Shown here: positions 35,760 to 43,778 of the stretch, piece after piece
Position numbering within the stretch: the first letter of the stretch is position 1
Layout: each line of letters begins with the position of its first letter
NCBI GenBank assembly: GCA_035376985.1
Contig: DAOSSA010000006.1
Span: 1 to 64,000, forward strand
Direction: 5' to 3'
DNA from: Brevifilum sp029548365
Lineage (GTDB): Bacteria; Chloroflexota; Anaerolineae; Anaerolineales; Anaerolineaceae
DNA: 64,000 nt
Notes under the pieces: generated by a model
The model's input: the letters and a program-made list of their open reading frames with translations, nothing else
What the model was told of the DNA's origin: nothing
The model's database searches: none
Translations under genes and position numbers: made by a program

Positions 35760-35998
35760 CATTTGGGGCAAATTTAATCTCGCAGGTGTATAGTTGAAAA
35801 TGCCTTTGATCCCCGCCTGCACTAATTCATCAACAACGGGTTGTGCAGCTACTCCCAGCAGCGCCAATTCGTTCCAACCTGTTCTGCCAGGAATTCTGAC
35901 GAAACGGTATGCAAGCCTGCTTTGGCCATCAGATTCAACGCCTGCAAACAGCGTGGCAATCTGTTAATAACAGATCTGGGGACAAATCCATCATTCAT
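35760..35998 (-). pseudogene. Decayed rex (redox-sensing repressor) with internal deletion
   Basis: The 5' part encodes F-V-P-R-S-V-I-N-R-L-P-R-C-L-Q-A-L and T-V-S-S-E-F-L-A-E-Q-V-G, the start of the Rex winged helix. In another frame directly after it comes L-L-G-V-A-A-Q-P-V-V-D-E-L-V and A-G-I-K-G-I-F-N-Y-T-P-A-R-L, the C-terminal part of Rex's NAD-binding domain. The middle ~110 residues (recognition helix, Rossmann core) are gone and the frames do not match. The last ~20 residues are also lost. Identification rests on pattern recognition of a well-known family; confidence is good because both ends agree in family, order and strand. Confidence 0.75.
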
Positions 35999-36190
35999 AT
36001 TGGGCAATCTTGTTGCCAAGGGTAATATCACCGCAATAGGCAACAAATCCTCGCTAATTATATGCTAAGATAAGGGTTGTCAAAGCTGGTTGTTCTCTTA
36101 CAGTGAAATACCTGTGATAATCTCAGGATTAATCAATCAAGATGCGTTAAAATAAGTCATATCAATGAATCGACTACCAAAGGAGATGCT

Positions 36191-36559
36191 ATGCGCGCTG
36201 GAAAGATTATCGCCTTTATTACTGCTGGAATATTTATCATCTTTTCCTTCCTGTTCATCCTGGGCGGGTTCAGCCCCGCGGGACAAACTGCCTGGATTTT
36301 GATCGGCCTGGTCGGCATGGTCATCGGTTTTGGCTTGATTTTTATCGGCACCAAACTCAGTCCCCCGCAAAAAGCCGGTGACCAGGTTGTCAACCTGAAT
36401 ATTGACCTGCCCGGTCAGGTCGGGATGGATACGATCAAATGTCAGTCCTGCGGCGGCCCAATTACGTCTAAGGATGTAAAAATGATTGCCGGCGCTCCGG
36501 TGGTGGAGTGTCCGCATTGTTCGACAACTTACCAGTTAACCGAAGAACCCAAATGGTGA
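36191..36559 (+). CDS. Two-pass membrane protein with C-terminal zinc ribbon
   Basis: 122 residues: transmembrane segments at about 5-28 and 34-58, then a soluble tail with C-Q-S-C-G-G-P-I and C-P-H-C-S-T, i.e. a CxxC...CxxC zinc ribbon (about 90-115). AAAGGAG sits 5 bases before the ATG. The next gene begins 3 bases after its stop, so they form an operon with the Cys-Ala-tailed protein and radical SAM genes. The zinc ribbon may contact a cytoplasmic partner. Function unknown. Confidence 0.8.
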   Translation: MRAGKIIAFITAGIFIIFSFLFILGGFSPAGQTAWILIGLVGMVIGFGLIFIGTKLSPPQKAGDQVVNLNIDLPGQVGMDTIKCQSCGGPITSKDVKMIAGAPVVECPHCSTTYQLTEEPKW

Positions 36560-36562
36560 CCT

Positions 36563-38311
36563 ATGAAAAGAATTATTAAGCTGGCCCTTTTTTTTACCCT
36601 GATCTCGCAGTTTGTTTTCCCTGCATCAGTTTCCGCCCAAGACTATCGATTTGAAGTCACGGTGATGGAAGTGGAAGCTTATGTTGAAGACGATGGTTCT
36701 CTTTCGCTGTGGTATTACATCCAATTTCAAAACAGTGCTAATGCTGACCCGATCGATTTTGTTGATATCGGTATGCCGTCTTCCTCATATAACCTGGCTT
36801 CAATCCAGGCAGAAATTGATGGTAAGACAATCAATAAAATTGAAAGCTCGCCTTATGTGCCCAATGGGTTTGCCCTTGCGCTTGAAAGCGATTCGATTCC
36901 GCCAGGCCAATCCGGCCTGGTTACCGTCTGGGTCCCGGGTGTCAGCAACGTGCTCTCTAAATATGATGGCGGTGACCGGGAAGATTACACCAATTTCCAG
37001 TTCACTCCCAACTGGTTTGATGCAAATTATGAGCGTAGCACCCAAACCCATTACCGGATGACCATCATCCTGCCGCCCGGTGTGGGTGATGACGAAGGCG
37101 TCTACTACACCCCGCAGGGCTGGCCTGGAGATTCTTCACCCGATGATACCGGCAGAACTGAGGCCGAGGAACGGGTGTACTATTCATGGTTTACAACCAA
37201 CGCCAATGTGCACACCCGATATCTCTTTGGCGCCGCTTTCCCCAGCCGGTTGGTTCCTGAGGATAAATTAATCACCGAACCACCTCAAGATACGACGCCG
37301 GGTATTATCAGGGAGCCGCTGGGGTTTCTACCGTCATTTTTCGCACTCATCAGTAACAACTTATGCTGCTGTGGAATGGGCACATTCTTCATCGGCATGT
37401 TCGGCTTTGTGTTTTACCAGGCAACCTTTGGCGCCAACAAACGCAAGATGGCTTACCTCCCACCGAAGATGAAAATCGAGGGCAATGGTATCAAACGTGG
37501 TCTCACCGCGGTTGAAGCAGCGATCCTAATGGAACAGCCCATGGATAAAATTTTCACCATGATCCTGTTCGGTGTGCTTAAAAAAGAGGCCGCGACAGTC
37601 GTCAAAGAAGATCCCCTCGAGGTTATCACCAGCCAACCCCTTCCGGAGGGTTTGCATGCCTACGAAACTGACTTTTTAGAGGCGATCGCGCAAAGCGGAG
37701 TACAACGCAGAACAGCCATGCAAAATTTGATGGTGACCTTGGTCAAGAGTGTTTCGGCAAAAATGAAGGGCTTCAGCCATAAAGAGACCGTTGCCTATTA
37801 CAAAGACATTATGCAAAGGGCATGGAAAATGGTTGAGGAATCCGATACACCCGAAGTTAAAAGTGAACGCTACAACCAGACCATGGAATGGACCATGCTC
37901 GATGACCAATATCAGGAGCGCACCAGGCGTACTTTTACAACCGGCCCGGTCTTCGTCCCTGTATGGTGGCCTCGTTACTCGCCTTCCTATCGCCGCAGCA
38001 TCGGCGGCACAACTTCCAACCCGGTTCCGGCGCAAACAACAGCATCTGGCGGAGGAAAAGTCTCGTTGCCCAATATCCCGGGTTCAAATTTTGCTGCTAA
38101 TGTCATTAACGGCGCTACCGCGATGTCCGCCGGGGTGATCGGTAACCTGTCCTCCTTCACCAATGGCATTACCACTCGCACCAACCCGATACCGGTCAGC
38201 AGATCATCCGGATCCGGCGGCTTTCGTGGCGGGGGCGGCGGCGGTAGTTCCTGTGCTTGTGCCTGTGCCTGTGCTGGCTGTGCCTGTGCTTGTGCGGGCG
38301 GTGGACGCTAA
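36563..38311 (+). CDS. Secreted/membrane protein with Gly-rich segment and Cys-Ala repeat tail (DUF2207-like)
   Basis: 582 residues. Signal peptide about 1-25 (cut near V-S-A-Q-D). An extracytoplasmic domain spans about 27-255. A Cys cluster (L-C-C-C-G-M) leads into a transmembrane segment at about 268-292. The C-terminal half (about 295-582) should be cytoplasmic: helical region, a W/P/Y/R stretch, then Gly-rich G-G-F-R-G-G-G-G-G-G, and a tail at 564-582 with seven cysteines alternating with alanine, C-A-C-A-C-A-C-A-G-C-A-C-A-C-A-G-G-G-R. The layout is like DUF2207/TPM-type membrane proteins that end in Gly-rich tails. Downstream radical SAM genes suggest the Cys-Ala tail is chemically modified (inference). 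The tail DNA is a TGTGCY hexamer repeat. Confidence 0.8.
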   Translation: MKRIIKLALFFTLISQFVFPASVSAQDYRFEVTVMEVEAYVEDDGSLSLWYYIQFQNSANADPIDFVDIGMPSSSYNLASIQAEIDGKTINKIESSPYVPNGFALALESDSIPPGQSGLVTVWVPGVSNVLSKYDGGDREDYTNFQFTPNWFDANYERSTQTHYRMTIILPPGVGDDEGVYYTPQGWPGDSSPDDTGRTEAEERVYYSWFTTNANVHTRYLFGAAFPSRLVPEDKLITEPPQDTTPGIIREPLGFLPSFFALISNNLCCCGMGTFFIGMFGFVFYQATFGANKRKMAYLPPKMKIEGNGIKRGLTAVEAAILMEQPMDKIFTMILFGVLKKEAATVVKEDPLEVITSQPLPEGLHAYETDFLEAIAQSGVQRRTAMQNLMVTLVKSVSAKMKGFSHKETVAYYKDIMQRAWKMVEESDTPEVKSERYNQTMEWTMLDDQYQERTRRTFTTGPVFVPVWWPRYSPSYRRSIGGTTSNPVPAQTTASGGGKVSLPNIPGSNFAANVINGATAMSAGVIGNLSSFTNGITTRTNPIPVSRSSGSGGFRGGGGGGSSCACACACAGCACACAGGGR

Positions 38312-38335
38312 GAGTATCAAGCAAAATGAAATTAG

Positions 38336-39709
38336 ATGATGAACGCTTTAAACAACGCGATTGACAAGTTCAGCCAGTTATTAAAAAAAGGGTTTACCCC
38401 CACTCCCGGCCTGCATCATTATCTTCGTGAGGAAGAATATGGCAAAGTTCGTCTTCACCTCAGAATAGACGCCGATGGAAGCGGTTTGTTAATTGCGAAT
38501 GCGAACCGGGTTGTCCATCTCAACCCTTCAGCTGCGTTGATAGCATACCTTCACCTTGAAGGTCATACGCCTGAACATGCTGCACGCATTTTGCGTCGCC
38601 AGTTTAAGGTATCAAGATTAAATGCACTTCAGGACATTTTTGAATTCACGTCACAATTGGAAGACCTGGTCAATCCCAATGGCGACTGCCCGATCTGCGA
38701 GCTGAACCTGGAAACAACGCCACCGTTCAAAGCGACTCCCAGCGCTCCCTACCGGATGGATCTGGCGCTCACCTATCGATGTAATAACGACTGCCACCAC
38801 TGTTACAACGCCCGAGCCCGCAACTACCCCGAATTGACCGTAGAGACATGGCGGAAAATCATAGATCAAATTTGGGATCTGGGAATCCCTCATATTGTGT
38901 TCACCGGCGGAGAACCAACTTTATACCAGGGCTTGCCCGAATTGGTAGCCTATGCCGAAGAGAAGGGCTTGATTACCGGCCTGAATACTAATGGGCGAAA
39001 ACTGGCGGATCAATCTTACCTGGCAGAACTGGTTGCAGCCGGCCTCGACCATGTGCAAATTACCTTCGAATCCCACGATCCCAATATCCACAACCAGATG
39101 GTTGTTGCAAAGGATGCCTGGTCTCAAACTGTGGCAGGCATTAAGAATGTGCTGTCCACACCCTTATACGTGATGACCAACACCACCCTGTTGACACACA
39201 ACGCTCCAACCATCGATGCCACCCTGATCTTTCTGGCTCATCTTGGCGTACCAACCGTGGGTCTGAACGCCCTGATTTATTCAGGAAAAGGTGAAACCGT
39301 AGATAGTGGCTTAAAAGAAATTGAGCTGCCGCCGTTACTGGAAAGCGCTCGCCAAATCACCCAATCCCACGGTCAACGGCTGATCTGGTATACGCCTACA
39401 CAGTATTGTCATTTCAATCCCCTTCAGCTCGATCTGGGAATCAAAGGTTGCACGGCCGCCCTGTATAACATGTGTATTGAATCCAACGGTGATGTGATCC
39501 CCTGCCAATCCTATTACCAGTCTCTGGGAAATTTCCTGGAAAACACCTGGCAAGAAATTTGGGAGCACCCCCTGGCTGTGCAACTGCGAAACCGGCAGGA
39601 TATCCCCGAGGGATGCCAAAACTGCGATTTTTTACCGGAATGTGGCGGAGGATGCCCGCTTGCTCGCCAGCATCAATCCATTCATCCCATCAAATACCCG
39701 CTCTTTTAG
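38336..39709 (+). CDS. Radical SAM/SPASM enzyme with PqqD-like N-terminal domain
   Basis: 457 residues. Residues about 25-125 form a PqqD-like region (L-H-L-R-I-D-A-D-G-S-G-L-L-I; V-H-L-N-P-S-A-A). The radical SAM core (about 138-350) has C149-N-N-D-C153-H-H-C156-Y for the 4Fe-4S cluster and F-T-G-G-E-P-T for SAM. The C-terminal SPASM domain carries many Cys: K-G-C-T-A, M-C-I-E-S-N-G-D-V-I-P-C-Q, G-C-Q-N-C and C-G-G-G-C-P-L, to bind auxiliary clusters. Such enzymes modify peptides/proteins (e.g. thioether links). The upstream Cys-Ala-tailed protein is the obvious candidate substrate. Starts at ATG 38336 or 38339; no clear ribosome binding site, 24 bases after the previous gene. Confidence 0.9.
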   Translation: MMNALNNAIDKFSQLLKKGFTPTPGLHHYLREEEYGKVRLHLRIDADGSGLLIANANRVVHLNPSAALIAYLHLEGHTPEHAARILRRQFKVSRLNALQDIFEFTSQLEDLVNPNGDCPICELNLETTPPFKATPSAPYRMDLALTYRCNNDCHHCYNARARNYPELTVETWRKIIDQIWDLGIPHIVFTGGEPTLYQGLPELVAYAEEKGLITGLNTNGRKLADQSYLAELVAAGLDHVQITFESHDPNIHNQMVVAKDAWSQTVAGIKNVLSTPLYVMTNTTLLTHNAPTIDATLIFLAHLGVPTVGLNALIYSGKGETVDSGLKEIELPPLLESARQITQSHGQRLIWYTPTQYCHFNPLQLDLGIKGCTAALYNMCIESNGDVIPCQSYYQSLGNFLENTWQEIWEHPLAVQLRNRQDIPEGCQNCDFLPECGGGCPLARQHQSIHPIKYPLF

Positions 39710-39727
39710 AATGTAATTGGAGTTCCT

Positions 39728-40885
39728 ATGCCCAATCTGATCGACACCTTCAAGGATTTATTTACTAAAAAAAAGCCTCTGCCTGCTGGCATGTACTCAT
39801 ACCAGACGCCGCCCGAGGAGGAACGACAATATCGTCTTCACCTGCGGGTTGAGCATGACGGCACCGGCCTGCTGATCATCAATGCGGCAACCGTGCTTCA
39901 TCTGAATCAGACTGCGTTGGAGTACGCCTACCACTTTATCGAGGGTATAGATCCCGAAACTGTGGTCAATGTGGTTTCAAAAAGGTATAAGATCGACCGG
40001 GAACAAGTGCACCAGGACTATCAATACTTCATCGATCGAATCAATACCCTGATTGAAACCCCGGGCCTTGACCCTGTGACCTACCTCGACATTGAACGCC
40101 AGGAACCCTATTCGGCAGATATCTCTGCACCTTACCGCCTGGATTGTGCCCTGACCTACCAGGTTTCAGATGAAAGCTACAAGGAGGCAGCACCTCTCGA
40201 CCGGATTGATCGCGAATTGACTGCGGATGAATGGGAAATTATCTTCCAGAAAGCCCTTGAGCAGGGCATACCTCATCTCCTGTTCACCGGGGGAGAACCA
40301 ACAATGCGTGAAGACTTGCCCGACCTGATCTTGAAGGCTGAGCAGTTGGGCCTGGTAACCGGGTTGTTGACCGATGGGCTGAAATTAGAGGAGGACGCTT
40401 ATCGTAGCATGCTGCTGATGAATGGGTTGGATCACTTGATGATTGTTTTCAACCCGGATAGGCCTGCCGCATGGGAGGTGTTGGAAAAGGTGCTGGCTGA
40501 TGATATCCACACCACGGTGCACCTCACCCTCAAGGCAGGGGAAGATCTCCACTCCCACCTGCAACGCATGGCAGCGATGGGCGTTCATGCCCTGTCACTG
40601 ACCAGTGCATCGCTTGACCTGGCATCAGAGCTTGAAGACCTGCGCAACCTCGCCGCCGTGCTTCAACTCGATCTTGTATGGGATATGCCTGTGCCCTATT
40701 CTGAAAATAACCCGGTTTCGTTGGAATTGGAACAGTCAGGCGAGTTTGAAGCGCCTGAAGGCGCTGGTCAAGCATGGCTTTATGTTGAACCCGATGGCGA
40801 TGTCTTGCCGAGCCAGGGTTTGTATCAACAAGTTCTCGGTAATATTCTTACGGATCCCTGGGAAAAAATCTGGGAAAACAGGTAA
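39728..40885 (+). CDS. Degenerate radical SAM paralogue (no cluster cysteines) with PqqD-like domain
   Basis: 385 residues, a clear paralogue of the preceding gene: P-A-G-M-Y-S-Y, R-L-H-L-R-V-E-H-D-G-T-G-L-L-I, V-L-H-L-N-Q-T-A and L-T-Y then L-F-T-G-G-E-P-T all align. Where the paralogue has CxxxCxxC this one reads V-S-D-E-S-Y-K-E, so all three cluster cysteines are replaced (V, S, E). The SPASM domain is cut short: it ends at D-P-W-E-K-I-W-E-N-R just after the D-G-D-V-L-P-S-Q segment, whose Cys is also replaced. It cannot do radical SAM chemistry and is probably a binding or scaffold partner. Start follows GGAGTTCCT. Confidence 0.88.
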   Translation: MPNLIDTFKDLFTKKKPLPAGMYSYQTPPEEERQYRLHLRVEHDGTGLLIINAATVLHLNQTALEYAYHFIEGIDPETVVNVVSKRYKIDREQVHQDYQYFIDRINTLIETPGLDPVTYLDIERQEPYSADISAPYRLDCALTYQVSDESYKEAAPLDRIDRELTADEWEIIFQKALEQGIPHLLFTGGEPTMREDLPDLILKAEQLGLVTGLLTDGLKLEEDAYRSMLLMNGLDHLMIVFNPDRPAAWEVLEKVLADDIHTTVHLTLKAGEDLHSHLQRMAAMGVHALSLTSASLDLASELEDLRNLAAVLQLDLVWDMPVPYSENNPVSLELEQSGEFEAPEGAGQAWLYVEPDGDVLPSQGLYQQVLGNILTDPWEKIWENR

Positions 40886-40886
40886 A

Positions 40887-41654
40887 GTGCAGGATTTTCG
40901 CAATCTCGACCGCCAGGAATGGCATCGTCGATACCTGGAGCAGGCTGGATGGACAGCACATCTCAGGCAATATATCCTCGAGAAAATCTCACTCCATCCG
41001 GATGCCAGTATCCTGGAAGTCGGTTCGGGTACCGGCGCGATGCTGCAGTCTTTGCATAATGCTGGTTATCACAATGCCATCGGAATTGACCTTGATTATT
41101 CCAGTGTAATTTTTTCTAAAAACCAACAGCAGAACTATTCTCAGGTCATCGGTGATGGTCACCACTTGCCCTTTGTTTCAGATAAGTTCGCGATGTCCCT
41201 GTGCCATTTCCTGTTAATGTGGACTGCTCATCCTGAACAGGTACTAAACGAAATGAAGCGGGTAACACGCCCTGGCGGCTGGGTATTGGCTCTGGCTGAA
41301 CCGGATTACCAGGCGCGTATCGACTTCCCGCCGCCGCTGGATTTGCTCGGGGCTTTTCAAACCGAATCCCTGCAAGCCCATGGCATTGACACATGCATCG
41401 GCAGGAAGCTACGCTCTCTTTTTATCCAAACGGGGCTGATTGAAATTGAGACCGGCATCCTGGGGGCTGAGTGGCATCATACAGCGCAAGTAGCAATCGA
41501 TCCAACCGAATGGACCATGCTACGCGCCGACCTTGAAGGTCACCTCAGCCCAAATGAGCTATCTGATTTTCTACAACAAGATGAACAAGCATGGAAAATG
41601 GGGACACGGGTGCTGTTCATTCCGACCTTCTATGCATTTGGGCAGGTGCCCTGA
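40887..41654 (+). CDS. Class I SAM-dependent methyltransferase
   Basis: 256 residues from GTG 40887, one base after the upstream stop. I prefer this start because homologous sequence begins F-R-N-L-D-R-Q-E-W-H-R-R-Y. Motif I is I-L-E-V-G-S-G-T-G-A-M-L, followed by G-I-D-L-D (motif II), G-D-G-H-H-L-P-F and R-P-G-G-W-V-L-A-L-A-E-P-D. It transfers methyl from SAM; no signal peptide. It is the last gene of the zinc-ribbon / Cys-Ala tail / radical SAM operon, and its substrate may be the same modified product (inference). Very tight spacing suggests translational coupling. Confidence 0.88.
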   Translation: MQDFRNLDRQEWHRRYLEQAGWTAHLRQYILEKISLHPDASILEVGSGTGAMLQSLHNAGYHNAIGIDLDYSSVIFSKNQQQNYSQVIGDGHHLPFVSDKFAMSLCHFLLMWTAHPEQVLNEMKRVTRPGGWVLALAEPDYQARIDFPPPLDLLGAFQTESLQAHGIDTCIGRKLRSLFIQTGLIEIETGILGAEWHHTAQVAIDPTEWTMLRADLEGHLSPNELSDFLQQDEQAWKMGTRVLFIPTFYAFGQVP

Positions 41655-41723
41655 AAAAGAATTGTTGAGGGCGTTAATATTGTAATTCTTGCAACAAATG
41701 AATCTTGATTAACCAATTTAAGC

Positions 41724-41752
41724 TTGCCAAACGGGAAAAAGGCGGTTATAAT
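41724..41752 (+). promoter_or_regulatory. Promoter of the tRNA-Pro gene
   Basis: TTGCCA (41724-41729) and TATAAT (41747-41752), 17 bases apart, give a start near 41759, six bases before the mature tRNA. Confidence 0.8.
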
Positions 41753-41764
41753 TTGATCTTAGTT

Positions 41765-41840
<76 letters not shown>

Positions 41841-41842
41841 AG

Positions 41843-41875
41843 AAAAATCGCCATCCAGGTGGCGATTTTTTCTTT
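41843..41875 (+). terminator. Terminator of tRNA-Pro
   Basis: AAAAATCGCCA pairs perfectly with TGGCGATTTTT around loop TCCAGG, then TTCTTT. Confidence 0.85.
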
Positions 41876-41890
41876 AGCAAAGCATTCATC

Positions 41891-42106
41891 TCAGAACCGA
41901 TTAAGCTCTACCGACGAATGGTTCAACCTGACCAGTGCGTTCCCAACATACAGAGTGATCGACTTTCCTGCCGACCAATCCTTCGCATTTTGCGTGAAGC
42001 TGTCGGCGGTCATCAGATAAGCCCCCTGTGCTTCTTCGTGGAGTTTTGTCGCCTCACGCAAAATTCGCTGATTAAATGGACGGTCTTTTTTTAGCAATCT
42101 TCTCAA
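41891..42106 (-). pseudogene. Fragment of a restriction-endonuclease-like (Mrr-cat) domain
   Basis: A 71-codon stretch reading L-R-E-A-T-K-L-H-E-E-A-Q-G-A-Y-L-M-T-A-D-S-F-T-Q-N then A-G-K-S-I-T-L-Y-V-G-N-A-L-V-R-L. This is the C-terminal half of the Mrr/topoisomerase-associated restriction-endonuclease-like fold, where a strand (G-A-Y-L-M-T) is followed by F-T-x-x-A and x-L-x-x-G-x-x-L-x-x-L. The N-terminal half with the catalytic D...ExK is absent upstream and no good start codon or ribosome binding site is seen. The remaining 300 bases up to 42414 hold nothing I recognise. Confidence 0.45.
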
Positions 42107-42414
42107 TCCGAGCAGTAAATTTAATGGCCAGAATGGGTATAAAAAATGGCGGCAAGTGCATCCAAAAAAGGTTCCTCCTGATGACTACACAAATCCATTA
42201 AAAAAGACCTGTGTGAGGAGGCTTTCCCACTCCACCATCCCAAATAATTGATGCGGTGCAGCAAGCGATGGGCCCTTCAATTGCTATGCTAATGGTGACA
42301 AGACCATCCTTCCATGCTAAAATAAATACAGCTTAATTGAAAAGAAGCAGTTGCCCGTTAATTTTCGTCTCAATGTAGAATAATCTTCTCGTAATAAAGG
42401 AATGGACGGTAGCC

Positions 42415-43305
42415 ATGAAAAAATTGATCATCAGCATAATCCTCATCCTGGCTTTTGCACTTTCGGGATGCCATTTTCCAGGTTTTCAAAGTGATACCGC
42501 AGTGGATCCGGAAGATGCCATGGCCACGGAAATCTCAAAGATTTTAACGGGGACTCCGATCCAAATTGAACCTTCAGCTACGACTATCATAGACGTTACT
42601 TCGCCTACAGAAGAAATCGTGAAAACCGAGGTGTTTGAGCCTGCTGAGCCGGTTGAACCCGAAGAGCCTCAACTAACACCCGCACCGACCCATACGCCGC
42701 TACCTTCGCCAACAGCCACCCTGGCTAGTACTGACCCCGCCCTGAACCTGGGAGACCCGGACTGGGTTGACACCATGAACAATGGCGACGGCTGGCCAAC
42801 AGGTCTGGACAAATATACCGCCATCAAATTTGAGAACGGTTTCCTGAAATTGACCTCCAGCACAGGAGTCGATGGCTGGCGGGTGACCTGGCCAACTATC
42901 GCCAACTTTTACCTGGAAATGACCCTGCAAACGCCTGAATGCGAGGGCAGCGACCAGTTTGGTCTCATGTTCAGGGTCCCAGCAGATTCACAGGCAGGAA
43001 AAGGCTATTTATTCGGAATCAGCTGTGACGGTCGTTATAGCCTGCGCCGCTGGGATGGCTCTGTGATGCATTCATTGATCGGATTAACCGCAAACGATGC
43101 AGTCAAAAAAGGCCCTGATGCGGTCAATAAATTGGGTGTGATGGCACGTGGTGCAAATTTGGCATTGTACATCAATGGTCAAAAAGTCAATGAAATCTCT
43201 GATTCAACACACCTTCAAGGACGCTTTGGCGTTTTCGTTGGCGGCATGAATGTGAATGATCTCACGGTTTGGGTTGATCAAATCCGCTATTGGGATGATC
43301 CGTAA
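42415..43305 (+). CDS. Lipoprotein with Pro/Thr-rich linker and concanavalin-like domain (paralogue 1)
   Basis: 296 residues. Signal peptide with lipobox L-S-G-C (Cys19), so exported and lipid-anchored. Residues about 20-110 are low-complexity and Pro/Glu/Thr-rich. Residues about 110-296 form a beta-sandwich-like domain (D-P-D-W-V-D-T-M-N-N-G-D-G-W; L-K-L-T-S; Q-F-G-L-M-F-R-V; I-S-C-D-G-R-Y-S-L-R-R-W-D; L-A-L-Y-I-N-G-Q-K-V) like laminin-G/glucanase-type folds. It is clearly homologous to the protein at 45139-46002. It may bind an extracellular carbohydrate; function unproven. Confidence 0.82.
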   Translation: MKKLIISIILILAFALSGCHFPGFQSDTAVDPEDAMATEISKILTGTPIQIEPSATTIIDVTSPTEEIVKTEVFEPAEPVEPEEPQLTPAPTHTPLPSPTATLASTDPALNLGDPDWVDTMNNGDGWPTGLDKYTAIKFENGFLKLTSSTGVDGWRVTWPTIANFYLEMTLQTPECEGSDQFGLMFRVPADSQAGKGYLFGISCDGRYSLRRWDGSVMHSLIGLTANDAVKKGPDAVNKLGVMARGANLALYINGQKVNEISDSTHLQGRFGVFVGGMNVNDLTVWVDQIRYWDDP

Positions 43306-43340
43306 ATTGTCATTTTCACCCTTCTCAGCTCTTTGATTGA

Positions 43341-43718
43341 ATGAACAGGCCAGAATTTGACGATGTTCTAAAAATGTTGCTGAAAAACCAGGGGTATTTT
43401 AGATGCCCTTTAAGATGCCCTTCCAGGAAATGACAAACAAGCTCTCAAAGAAAATTTTGAGGGCTGCCCCCTCAACCCCAACCTGAAAAATATATTGATA
43501 GATCTGACAGTTGCCCAGGTTAAAGTAGCTTTTGGATGCAAAGCCAGGTGGTGATTGTCGGTCCTGCCAAAGTCGGAAAATCTACGGCCTACAATTATAT
43601 TGTCCACATCAGGAAGGATCAGGAAAAACCCAGAAAAGAGAGCCTCAAGTAGATCATACAGGACACCCATGAGGATTCCGGCAAGGCGGAGCTGGAAGTC
43701 ATTGACCAGACAACCTGA
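43341..43718 (+). pseudogene. Decayed P-loop GTPase gene
   Basis: Pieces of one protein in shifting frames: a start M-N-R-P-E-F-D-D-V-L-K-M-L-L-K-N, then L-P-G-N-D-K-Q-A-L-K-E-N-F-E-G and I-L-I-D-L-T-V-A-Q-V-K-V-A-F-G, then after a frameshift V-V-I-V-G-P-A-K-V-G-K-S-T-A-Y-N-Y, a P-loop of the Era/EngA-like GTPase class. It stops soon after the P-loop; no G3/G4 motifs follow. At least two frameshifts and a 3' truncation are needed, so it is a relic. The family resembles a GTPase group often seen in Chloroflexota (from memory). Confidence 0.6.
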
Positions 43719-43778
43719 AAATTACAAAAAAAGCCTCCTTTAATAGCAGCTTTTGCTTGATAATAAAAATCTCCAGTT

